Assembly: GCA_020356305.1 (NCBI GenBank)
Contig: CP070636.1
Coordinates: forward strand, 1,312,282-1,319,378
Reading direction: 5' to 3'
Length of the DNA stretch: 7,097 bases
Source of the DNA: Candidatus Bathyarchaeota archaeon
GTDB lineage: Archaea; Thermoproteota; Bathyarchaeia; Bathyarchaeales; Bathyarchaeaceae
In this document: positions 1 through 5,611 of the stretch, one piece after another
Numbering within the stretch: the first letter of the stretch is position 1
Layout of the letters: each line of letters begins with the position of its first letter
Program-made: the position numbers and the translations under genes
Notes under the pieces: generated by a model
Database searches by the model: none
Told to the model about the DNA's origin: nothing
Seen by the model: only the letters and a program-made list of their open reading frames with translations

Positions 1-34
1 CTAGTCTGCGGAAGGTTTCTTCTTCATTAGACAC
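1..34 (-). CDS. pfdA: Prefoldin alpha subunit, first 11 codons (partial)
   Basis: Reading leftwards from a GTG at 34-32, the frame is open to the window edge and gives MSNEEETFRRL. This resembles the acidic N-terminus of archaeal prefoldin alpha (GimC alpha), a coiled-coil co-chaperone that hands unfolded proteins to the thermosome. The GTG lies one base after the L20a stop, a spacing typical of a co-transcribed pair, and L20a - pfdA is the common archaeal order; that context carries most of the call. A competing ATG at 27-25 opens a frame that stops after eight codons, so it is not the start. Only 11 residues are visible, so the assignment is contextual. Confidence 0.5.
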   Translation of the reverse strand, partial: MSNEEETFRRL

Positions 35-35
35 T

Positions 36-275
36 TTAACTTTCTCCCATTGTCAACTTTCGAATGGTGAAGCTTTCAATCTCCTCAGAGGGCACCTCTT
101 CCACATTTATGATTTTGATTTGAAAGCGTTTGGCCCGGTGTTTGCTCCCTATTTCCGTGTAGATTTTTTCCACGGCATCCTCACGTTTGACTGCTCTAAC
201 CTCTTTTCGAAAGGCCGTTTGCAAGTTCGGCTTTCTTATTTCTCCGGTCACTCTGAAAACTTTGATCTCACTCAT
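36..275 (-). CDS. rpl20a: 50S ribosomal protein L20a (L18a/LX)
   Basis: This is a 79-residue large-subunit protein of the eL20/LX family (archaeal counterpart of eukaryotic L18a). The family signature is visible along its length: an N-terminal strand reading VFRVTGEIRKP, then FRKEVRAVKREDAVEKIYTEIGSKH, then the lysine-rich strand with IKIINVEEV. The length matches archaeal LX (about 75-85 residues). I chose the ATG at 275-273; a TTG nine bases upstream (284) would add MTK, but neither has a strong Shine-Dalgarno sequence. A weak TATA-like GTATAC at 321-326, read on the minus strand, could give a transcript beginning near 298. The gene normally follows aIF6. Here it is separated from it by four plus-strand genes and is divergent from the MFS gene. 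Confidence 0.93.
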   Translation of the reverse strand: MSEIKVFRVTGEIRKPNLQTAFRKEVRAVKREDAVEKIYTEIGSKHRAKRFQIKIINVEEVPSEEIESFTIRKLTMGES

Positions 276-479
276 TTTCGTCAAACCACTTTAGTCTCTG
301 TCTTTGCGTGTCACATTTCAGTATACCCAAGGGTGTCATAGGAACAAAATGAAGTTTTCGGCGTGGACGTGCAAAAGTACATGTAATGCCATCAGAGACA
401 CCCAAATGTTTACGTTAAGCTTTTTATTTGTGAATCCTCTATTTCCGCGATTTCAAAGAAATGTTTGGCGAGTAGGCGG

Positions 480-1640
480 ATGGAAAAGCCTGTTTGGATG
501 ATCTGCATAACGCATATGTTCCTTGAAATCTATCTTCTCATACAGGTTGCCCTGATCCCAGTAATCGCCAGTGAATTCCAACTAAGCCTTCTCGAAGCCT
601 CGTTAGTGGCTTCTGTTCCGAGCCTTGTTATGCTACTGATGAATATTCCTTGTGGATTCTTAGCAGATCATTTCAGCACGAATCACCTGTTGTTTTCCAG
701 CATGCTGATAGAGGGTTTTTCGGCTCTTCTGATTAGTCAAACAAACAGTTTCTGGACGTTAGTACTCGGCGTATCCCTCATGAAGATCGCATCCCCAGTT
801 TACCATATTCCAGGATTAAGCCAAATAAGTAGATTTGCAAGGAAGCCCAAACGCATTGGGCGGGCTATTGGCCTACATAACGCTCTTGGAAGTTTAGGAG
901 CAGCCGTCGGCGTCGTCAGCCTAGCAGTTTTTTTGGCAACTCTGGGTTGGCGATGGTCTTATCTCTTCTGGGCACTTCCAATTCTTGTTTGGGGTTTCAT
1001 AGTCCTAACGTCTCCGCAGCTTAGAACCAAGCGAATAGAGCCAACCAAGATCGAAAAGCATGGTAGCTTCCTGAAATTTTCTCTTGTTTTTTCTGTTCCC
1101 CTTTTGATTTTTCTGGTCTCCATGGGTGCTAGGGAAGTCGGCTCCACCGGAATTTCCACATTTATGACCACCTATTTCGTGAGCGTTAGAAGGCTTTCCG
1201 AGACAACAGCAAGTTTGATCTTTGGTCTGGGGCCTTTCTTGGGGATCGTAGGCTCATTAAGTGGTGGCTACATGACAGAAAGGGCAGGCGCAAAGAAGGC
1301 TCTCAGCTGGGGTGTTTTGGCCTGTGTGCTTTCACTTTCCATTTTATCATTAATGACACAGGTTTATCTTCTCGCCCTCGTTTACCTTGTTTACGCGTTT
1401 TTCAGCAATTCAGTATGGTCGCCTATGAATACTATTGTCGCTACTGTTACGCCTGAATCAGAAAGAGGACTGAGCTACAGCATTTACTTCTTCACAGAAG
1501 GATTGATAGCGTCTTTCGCACCCACTCTAGTAGCAGGCGTCATAGAGCTGTCTGACGTTTGGTTTGCCTTTCCTTTCAGCATATTATTCATGATCCTTGG
1601 GTTGACAATACTCCAATTCCTTCCCCGCCTCAAAGAATAG
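480..1640 (+). CDS. Major facilitator superfamily (MFS) transporter
   Basis: This integral membrane protein of 386 residues has about twelve hydrophobic segments, the usual size and topology of the MFS. The inter-helix motif A is recognisable twice: a degenerate copy around residues 59-65 (GFLADHF) and a good copy around 262-274 (GGYMTERAGAKKA), at the start of each six-helix half. A basic central loop around 177-200 (KRIEPTKIEKH) separates the halves. A TPESERG stretch at about 324-330 resembles the P-x-x-x-RG loop seen in many MFS porters. The substrate cannot be told from the sequence. I start at ATG 480; an in-frame TTG at 465 would add five residues. Neither start has a convincing Shine-Dalgarno site, and a T-rich TATA-like stretch lies at about 420-429. 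It is transcribed divergently from L20a and looks monocistronic. Confidence 0.88.
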   Translation: MEKPVWMICITHMFLEIYLLIQVALIPVIASEFQLSLLEASLVASVPSLVMLLMNIPCGFLADHFSTNHLLFSSMLIEGFSALLISQTNSFWTLVLGVSLMKIASPVYHIPGLSQISRFARKPKRIGRAIGLHNALGSLGAAVGVVSLAVFLATLGWRWSYLFWALPILVWGFIVLTSPQLRTKRIEPTKIEKHGSFLKFSLVFSVPLLIFLVSMGAREVGSTGISTFMTTYFVSVRRLSETTASLIFGLGPFLGIVGSLSGGYMTERAGAKKALSWGVLACVLSLSILSLMTQVYLLALVYLVYAFFSNSVWSPMNTIVATVTPESERGLSYSIYFFTEGLIASFAPTLVAGVIELSDVWFAFPFSILFMILGLTILQFLPRLKE

Positions 1641-1843
1641 GTTTGACAAAAAATAGGGAGCTTGCATCCTAGTGATTACCCTACTTCCCACCACTTTTGT
1701 ACGTCGCTGCTAGGTCCAGCTTCCTTTTACACGCATGTGCGGACGATTTTCTTCCAAAGGTTCTTCTTGCTGGAGTAACTACCAGATTAGGCCCTCCAGG
1801 GGGGTTCGGGCAAGTGCGCGCGTGCAGAATTTCTATAACAGAC

Positions 1844-1854
1844 TTAAAATATAT
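1844..1854 (+). promoter_or_regulatory. TATA-like box upstream of the gamma-carbonic anhydrase gene
   Basis: TTAAAATATAT is an A/T block in a locally G-rich region. Its centre (about 1849) is 25 bases before the GTG at 1874, which is the usual archaeal TATA-to-start-site distance. This predicts transcription beginning at or very near that GTG. Assigned from spacing and composition only. Confidence 0.42.
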
Positions 1855-1873
1855 CGTAGCAAATTTTGGATAG

Positions 1874-2425
1874 GTGAGTTTATTGCCAATCTTCTCGTAT
1901 GGAGGAAAACACCCCGAGATTCACGAAGACGCAATGGTTTCTTCATTAGCAACCGTGATAGGTGATGTGGAAATCTCTGAAGGAGCGTCGGTATTTCCTG
2001 GTGCAGTAATTCGTGGAGACGTAGCAAACATCACTATTGGCAGATACTCCAACATTCAAGACAATGTAGTCGTTCATTGTGGAGATGTTTACGAAGGCGA
2101 CGTTCTGAAAGGATACATATCAACCGAGATCGGCGATTACGTGACAGTTGGACATGCAGCTGTGGTTCATGGATGTAAGATTGAGGGCATTTCAATGATC
2201 GGAATAATGGCGATAGTCTTTGAGGGGTCAACAATTGGAGAAGGTTCAATAGTTGGGATGAACGCAACAGTGCTCGCGAACACCAACATACCTAAAAGGT
2301 CTATTGTTGTTGGAGTTCCAGCTCAAGTAGTCAAGAAGGTTGACAATACAACCTATTCGAGAATAAAGAGACATGCTTTACGGTATTACGAGCTGGCCAA
2401 ATCCCACAAGGGAACCATCTTCTAA
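1874..2425 (+). CDS. Gamma-class carbonic anhydrase-like, left-handed beta-helix hexapeptide protein
   Basis: The 183-residue protein is built of hexapeptide repeats (IGDVEI, ITIGRY, STIGEG, SIVGMN) of the left-handed beta-helix fold, ending in a C-terminal helix. The residues that define Cam/CamH-type gamma carbonic anhydrases are present: R47 and D49 (RGD), N60, Q62, and three candidate zinc ligands H68, H94 and H99, the last two spaced five apart in GHAAVVH. It lacks the acidic loop of Methanosarcina Cam, so it resembles the shorter CamH/YrdA/PaaY branch. Many members of that branch have unproven or no CO2-hydrating activity; a metal-dependent role is therefore likely but carbonic anhydrase activity is inferred. 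The start is ambiguous: GTG 1874 fits a leaderless transcript from the TATA-like box, whereas TTG 1883 is preceded by a good AGGTGA Shine-Dalgarno site five bases away and would give MPIFSYGGKHP, the usual family N-terminus (180 residues). Confidence 0.88.
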   Translation: MSLLPIFSYGGKHPEIHEDAMVSSLATVIGDVEISEGASVFPGAVIRGDVANITIGRYSNIQDNVVVHCGDVYEGDVLKGYISTEIGDYVTVGHAAVVHGCKIEGISMIGIMAIVFEGSTIGEGSIVGMNATVLANTNIPKRSIVVGVPAQVVKKVDNTTYSRIKRHALRYYELAKSHKGTIF

Positions 2426-2444
2426 TCTGCGCCACAAATTCACT

Positions 2445-2466
2445 GTTACTGTCATGTGACAGTCAC
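2445..2466. repeat. Imperfect palindrome between gamma-CA and zinc-ribbon genes
   Basis: Two 10-base arms, GTTACTGTCA and TGACAGTCAC, flank a two-base centre. They are complementary at nine of ten positions, with a perfect seven-base core ACTGTCA/TGACAGT. It lies 20 bases after the gamma-CA stop and about 95 bases before the TATA box of the next gene. A two-base loop is too tight for a good RNA hairpin, so a dyad bound by a dimeric regulator fits better than a terminator. No regulator is identifiable here. Confidence 0.5.
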
Positions 2467-2559
2467 GTATGTTCAATAACACCTACTTCAATGAAATCTG
2501 CAAACAAGGCAATCATATCAAGTTGATTAACGCGTGCTTTTAAGAGCCGCCTGAAATCA

Positions 2560-2570
2560 TTTTTATATAT
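2560..2570 (+). promoter_or_regulatory. Archaeal promoter (TATA box) of the zinc-ribbon gene
   Basis: TTTTTATATAT is a near-consensus archaeal TATA box, preceded by the purine-rich GAAATCA (2553-2559) where a BRE would sit. Transcription would begin about 25 bases downstream, near 2590. That leaves a short leader containing the GGGG (2590-2593) in front of the ATG at 2602. A small dyad, ATCAA-G-TTGAT (2517-2527), sits about 33 bases upstream of the box and could be an operator. Confidence 0.62.
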
Positions 2571-2601
2571 GAGCCGTTGAAAGAGAATCGGGGTTATAAT
2601 A

Positions 2602-3675
2602 ATGCCATTTTGTTCGAATTGTGGAGCCGCATTAGATGAGGGCGCAAAATTCTGTGCCAAGTGTGGGACTCCTGTAGGCCCACCAGTGGCTCGGCCTGTA
2701 ATGAAAAAAGAGAGAAGGCCGATGAATGTTCTAGCCATCGTTTTGATCGCCCTATTAGTGATAGCAGCAGTCATCGTCGCCATCGTCGCCATCACCTTCT
2801 TGCCGATTCGCGCGGTGGATGTTGAACGTCAAATGTCCGTACCCTACACGTCAGGCGTAAACACACTGAACCTCGACTTGATCGCAGATGTTGCCAGCGT
2901 TAACATCGCCTTCGAAGACCTCACTGATGAATTGCAGTCCCCATCGATCGTTCTCGACGCGTCAGCAACCGCAAGAGCGGGAGTCTTTGCTTCTCCTGAC
3001 TCTTTGGAACGTTTCATGCCAGTTTGGCACGACGAAACTGAAGGCAATGTTCTAACAGTCACAGTTAGACAAGACATTGACACCCTTGATTGGACATGGT
3101 ACTCATCATTGAAGATCACGTTTGACATTCGCATCGACCCCTCCATAGAAACAAGTCTCAATATTAAGACGAACACCGGAGGAATTTTGCTCGACACTGA
3201 GGCTGGAGTGAATTTGACCTCTTTAAGCCTTGAGGCGACCACGGGTGGAGTTGAAGCCAATTTGGTGGATGACATCGTTGTAGCCGGGGACATTTCTCTC
3301 GAGACTACAACAGGAGGCGTCAAACTATTTTGGGACAATGTAATTGTCACGAACGACATTCAGGTAGATGCGCTAACAACTACGGGTGGAGTTGTTGTGA
3401 ATGTCAAGCAAGATGAAGAACTCTCACGGAACGTTGGCTTGAAAGCTGACGCTACGACTGGAGGAGTCAATTTTGCTGTTGACATTCAAGGTGACGTTGG
3501 AGCCGAAATTGAATCCATCGTCACCACGGGAGGAATAGATGTAGACCGGCAAGTTGGATTTTCAGGCACGGCATTTCTGCTACGCTCAGATAATTATCCT
3601 GCTAACCATAATTTCGATGTAAGTCTTGAAACTACTACTGGCGGAATTGATATAGACGCGAAATATACGCCATGA
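2602..3675 (+). CDS. Membrane-anchored zinc-ribbon protein with TTGG-repeat (DUF4097-like) domain
   Basis: The 357-residue protein has three parts. Residues 4-21 form a zinc ribbon, C4-x2-C7-x10-C18-x2-C21, of the kind called zinc_ribbon_2 in many archaeal membrane proteins. A basic linker (KKERR, 35-39) leads to one transmembrane helix at about 42-67. The remainder (70-357), rich in Asp/Thr/Val, is probably outside the cell by the positive-inside rule. It carries seven T-[TN]-x-GG-[IV]-like motifs with GG at 193, 215, 238, 262, 287, 310 and 347, spaced 22-25 residues except the last (37). The alternating strand pattern (SLSLEATTGGVEANL and similar) suggests a beta-solenoid or DUF4097-like repeat domain. 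The biological role is not known; surface or adhesin-like or signalling roles are guesses. A GGGG eight bases before the ATG and a strong TATA box support the start. The phosphatase gene follows closely. Confidence 0.85.
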   Translation: MPFCSNCGAALDEGAKFCAKCGTPVGPPVARPVMKKERRPMNVLAIVLIALLVIAAVIVAIVAITFLPIRAVDVERQMSVPYTSGVNTLNLDLIADVASVNIAFEDLTDELQSPSIVLDASATARAGVFASPDSLERFMPVWHDETEGNVLTVTVRQDIDTLDWTWYSSLKITFDIRIDPSIETSLNIKTNTGGILLDTEAGVNLTSLSLEATTGGVEANLVDDIVVAGDISLETTTGGVKLFWDNVIVTNDIQVDALTTTGGVVVNVKQDEELSRNVGLKADATTGGVNFAVDIQGDVGAEIESIVTTGGIDVDRQVGFSGTAFLLRSDNYPANHNFDVSLETTTGGIDIDAKYTP

Positions 3676-3731
3676 AGACAGCATCATACGCATATGTTCG
3701 CACTATCGCGCGTGCAACTCATGTGACTCCC

Positions 3732-4133
3732 ATGAAAATATTGTTCGTGTGCTTAGGCAACGCTTTTCGAAGTCCGGTAGCGGAGGCCCTATTGAAAAAG
3801 CTTAGGCCACAAATCGAAGTGGACTCTGCTGGAGTAAACCCGGGGATTCCAATCGCTGAAGTCGCCAAGAAATACTTGGTGAAGGAAAATGCAGAAGAGT
3901 ATCTGAAGAAGATTCCTGAAAGTTTAAGCGAGAAGAACTTGGACAGCTACGATCTCATAGTGGTTATGGAACCAAGACATAAAGACATCGTCTTGAGTGA
4001 ATGTCCAGAATGTAAAGACAAAATAATTGTCTGGGACATTATGGATCCGTATTTCATGCCGAGTGGACGCGCTGAAGAGATATTCGAGTTGGTCAGACAG
4101 AAAGTGAAAGAATTAGCAGATTCTTTCAAATAG
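3732..4133 (+). CDS. Low-molecular-weight protein-tyrosine-phosphatase-family protein
   Basis: The 133-residue protein has the LMW-PTP/ArsC-like fold signature. It starts with a beta strand (MKILFV) that runs into the phosphate-binding loop C7-L-G-N-A-F-R13-S14, i.e. C-x5-R-S with catalytic C7 and R13. A general-acid aspartate is seen as D105 in DPY (WDIMDPYF). DSAG after the first helix and YDLIVVME before the third match the family. The reaction would be hydrolysis of phosphotyrosine or a related phosphomonoester through a cysteinyl-phosphate; arsenate reductase activity is less likely because the DPY acid is kept. I start at the ATG giving MKILFV, the normal family N-terminus. An ATG at 3672, overlapping the upstream stop, would add 20 residues that do not resemble the family. 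It lies 56 bases after the zinc-ribbon gene, so co-transcription is plausible, and it converges with aIF6. Confidence 0.88.
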   Translation: MKILFVCLGNAFRSPVAEALLKKLRPQIEVDSAGVNPGIPIAEVAKKYLVKENAEEYLKKIPESLSEKNLDSYDLIVVMEPRHKDIVLSECPECKDKIIVWDIMDPYFMPSGRAEEIFELVRQKVKELADSFK

Positions 4134-4196
4134 AGTGACGCTTATCGACACGCGCTCCGCAAATAATTGAACTCGCGAGAAAACGGTCAACGCATC

Positions 4197-4883
4197 CTAT
4201 CGCGACTCATTTTCAATTACTACGTCGAGCGCCTGTCCAATAATGAACAGTTCAGGTCCAGTGGTTACATTTCCGGCCACTGCTCCGTGTTTGTTTCCAA
4301 CAAGCCCTGTGGCGACGTAGGGTATTCCACAGTTGACCGTTCCTACGTCTACGGGGACTTTCAGCACGTCACCCAAGAGTTTCTGCTCCTCCTCCTTCAG
4401 CAGCGGGTGAGTTAACACTCCCTTGTTTGTTGCAGTAGCCAACGACCCCACGTAGGGCAATCCAGCTATCTCGCCGGGAACCGTTTCGACATCTAGAGCG
4501 TCTTCTATTTGCTTAACATCTCCCTCTTTGAGTCGAGGGTCAACAACCGCTCCGTAGTCGTTTGCCAGAATCAAGTTTCCGTAAGCCGTCTTTTTTGTCT
4601 CCATAACCGCGATGTTGATCTGCGAGTCTGACTTTATTGATTGAATTTCATCCTCACGCATGAAATGAGGGAGAACTACGCCGTTGGAGTTTGCACGAGC
4701 TAGGGCTCCCACGAGTACTGAGGCTCCGATGGTTGTGCGAATAACTTTCACGCCGAGCCACTCTTCAATTTTTCTTGCCTTGGTCTCGGAGACTTGGGAC
4801 GGAATTATCGCCATTTTGTCGGTTACTAGAGAGTAAACACCAATGCTTGCGCTGCCAAAGAGACTGTAGAGGAAGATCGCCAA
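4197..4883 (-). CDS. eif6: Translation initiation factor aIF6 (ribosome anti-association factor)
   Basis: The 228-residue protein is the normal length for archaeal IF6, which binds the large subunit near L14e/L24e and the sarcin-ricin loop and blocks subunit joining. The pentein-type repeated layout is visible: SASIGVYSLVTDKMAIIP near the N-terminus, then TIGASVLVGALARANSNGVVLP, NDYGAVVDPRL, GSLATATNKGVLTHPLL and GLVGNKHGAVAGNVTTGPE. The start is a TTG (4883-4881), preceded by a GGGAG Shine-Dalgarno sequence about nine bases upstream inside the last codons of L31e. No earlier in-frame start exists because the L31e TAG is in the same frame two codons upstream. The gene is last in the minus-strand ribosomal cluster and converges with the phosphatase gene across 63 bases. 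Confidence 0.95.
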   Translation of the reverse strand: MAIFLYSLFGSASIGVYSLVTDKMAIIPSQVSETKARKIEEWLGVKVIRTTIGASVLVGALARANSNGVVLPHFMREDEIQSIKSDSQINIAVMETKKTAYGNLILANDYGAVVDPRLKEGDVKQIEDALDVETVPGEIAGLPYVGSLATATNKGVLTHPLLKEEEQKLLGDVLKVPVDVGTVNCGIPYVATGLVGNKHGAVAGNVTTGPELFIIGQALDVVIENESR

Positions 4884-4886
4884 GAA

Positions 4887-5441
4887 CTAGTCTCCCTCAG
4901 CCAAGTAAACTGTTATGACTCCCTCTTTATCTTTAGCCGCTCGAACCCTAATTTTTCGCGGTGGTTTCTCGATCCCTCTGCTCCAGATTTTCTCGTTCAC
5001 TTCGTTGCTGACCACTAGTCTTTCAGTTTCCTCTCCCTCTTCCGCCTCAGTTTTGATTTTCATGTGTCTTTGGATGAACTTTTTGAGGATACGACCCGCT
5101 CTTGGTGCGCGCTTCTTACGCTGAGAAATCCATGCTTTGCCTAAGGGTATTGTGTATATTTTTTCTTCTACGATTTCTTCTTCTATTTCTTTTCTCTTCG
5201 GTTTCTCAGCCTCTTCAAGAGTCTCTTCTACGATCTCTTCCTCTTCTACGATTTCTTCTTCTATTTCCTCTCTCTTCGGTTTCTCAGCCTCTTCAAGAGT
5301 CTCTTCTACGATTTCTTCAGTTTCCTTTGTTGCTGAAACTTCACCAGTTTCTTTTGGTTCTGAAGTGTCCTCGGTTTCTTCAGTTTCCTTGATTTCTCTA
5401 TGTTCCTCGGTTTTCTGGGAATCCTCAGCGGTTTGTGTCAT
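4887..5441 (-). CDS. rpl31e: 50S ribosomal protein L31e with long acidic N-terminal extension
   Basis: Residues 94-184 are a standard eL31 core: KIYTIPLGKAW, then RAPRAGRILKKFIQRHMK, then VNEKIWSRGIEKPPRKIRVR and a final ITVYLAEGD. It belongs to the large subunit beside the peptide exit tunnel. Archaeal L31e is usually about 85-100 residues; this one has about 93 extra N-terminal residues, nearly all E, K, T, I and V. Residues 42-67 and 68-93 are two copies of one 26-residue unit differing only at E58/K84. The first 40 residues contain looser KET repeats. The core itself has a small acidic insertion at about 131-140. The ATG at 5441 has a strong GAGGGG Shine-Dalgarno nine bases upstream, which argues that the extension is translated rather than mis-annotated leader. 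The L39e stop is 13 bases upstream. Confidence 0.93.
   Translation of the reverse strand: MTQTAEDSQKTEEHREIKETEETEDTSEPKETGEVSATKETEEIVEETLEEAEKPKREEIEEEIVEEEEIVEETLEEAEKPKRKEIEEEIVEEKIYTIPLGKAWISQRKKRAPRAGRILKKFIQRHMKIKTEAEEGEETERLVVSNEVNEKIWSRGIEKPPRKIRVRAAKDKEGVITVYLAEGD
5164..5319 (-). repeat. Two-copy 78-bp tandem repeat inside L31e
   Basis: Copies 5164-5241 and 5242-5319 abut exactly and match at 74 of 78 positions. Differences are at 5190/5268, 5192/5270, 5235/5313 and 5241/5319. The length is a multiple of three and encodes a 26-residue glutamate-rich unit twice. Each unit starts and ends with EEIVEE, so the sequence also has an internal short repeat. The coding strand is a polypurine GAA/GAG tract. 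Confidence 0.95.
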
Positions 5442-5454
5442 TCATATCTTCCCC

Positions 5455-5610
5455 TCAAGCCTTAATTTTTCTTTGTCTCCAACGTCTTCTTTTCGGGCTG
5501 GTCCTCACTCGACTCGCCGTTTTCGCGATGATCCATGTTGGAACAGGCTTGCTTTCTTTGCTGGCTTTTGCCAACCTGCGTTTTTTTGCAGTGGGTTTGT
5601 TTCTTCCCAT
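5455..5610 (-). CDS. rpl39e: 50S ribosomal protein L39e
   Basis: This small 51-residue gene lies between the PDCD5-like gene and L31e. The translation begins [18 protein letters not shown], continues with [10 protein letters not shown] and ends [11 protein letters not shown]. It matches eL39, a very basic extended protein that lines the peptide exit tunnel, and 51 residues is its usual length. An AGGAG Shine-Dalgarno sequence lies eight bases before the ATG, inside the end of the PDCD5-like gene, whose stop is one base upstream. L39e followed by L31e and aIF6 is the conserved archaeal order; in the ribosome L39e and L31e are both at the exit tunnel. Confidence 0.96.
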   Translation of the reverse strand: MGRNKPTAKKRRLAKASKESKPVPTWIIAKTASRVRTSPKRRRWRQRKIKA

Positions 5611-5611
5611 C

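Noticed and set aside
330..403. Inverted repeat GGGTGTC / GACACCC and the palindrome TACATGTA (378-385) in the L20a/MFS divergent region
   Set aside because: Arms of 7-8 bases separated by about 60 bases are expected by chance at this scale, and placement does not match a clear promoter.
1648..1683. Weak stem TAGGG...CCCTA after the MFS gene as a terminator
   Set aside because: Five-base arms with a loop of more than 20 bases and no following T-run; not supportable.
1735..1965. Plus-strand 76-codon frame starting MCGRF as a functional gene
   Set aside because: It runs into the gamma-CA coding region in a different frame and shows no sustained family match; kept only as a low-interest possible remnant.
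2844..3359. Minus-strand open frame of 171 codons inside the zinc-ribbon gene
   Set aside because: Shadow of a well-supported repeat-containing plus-strand gene; no recognisable motifs, no ribosome-binding site.
3672..3731. Upstream ATG (3672) of the phosphatase overlapping the zinc-ribbon stop codon
   Set aside because: The 20 added residues do not resemble LMW-PTPs, whose first strand normally begins at or within a few residues of the start; ATG 3732 gives the family-typical MKILFV start.
4134..4196. Possible terminator between the convergent phosphatase and aIF6 genes (palindrome CTCGCGAG at 4172-4179)
   Set aside because: The dyad is only eight bases, cannot form a hairpin with a loop, and there is no strong oligo-T run on either strand beyond a TTTT on the minus strand.
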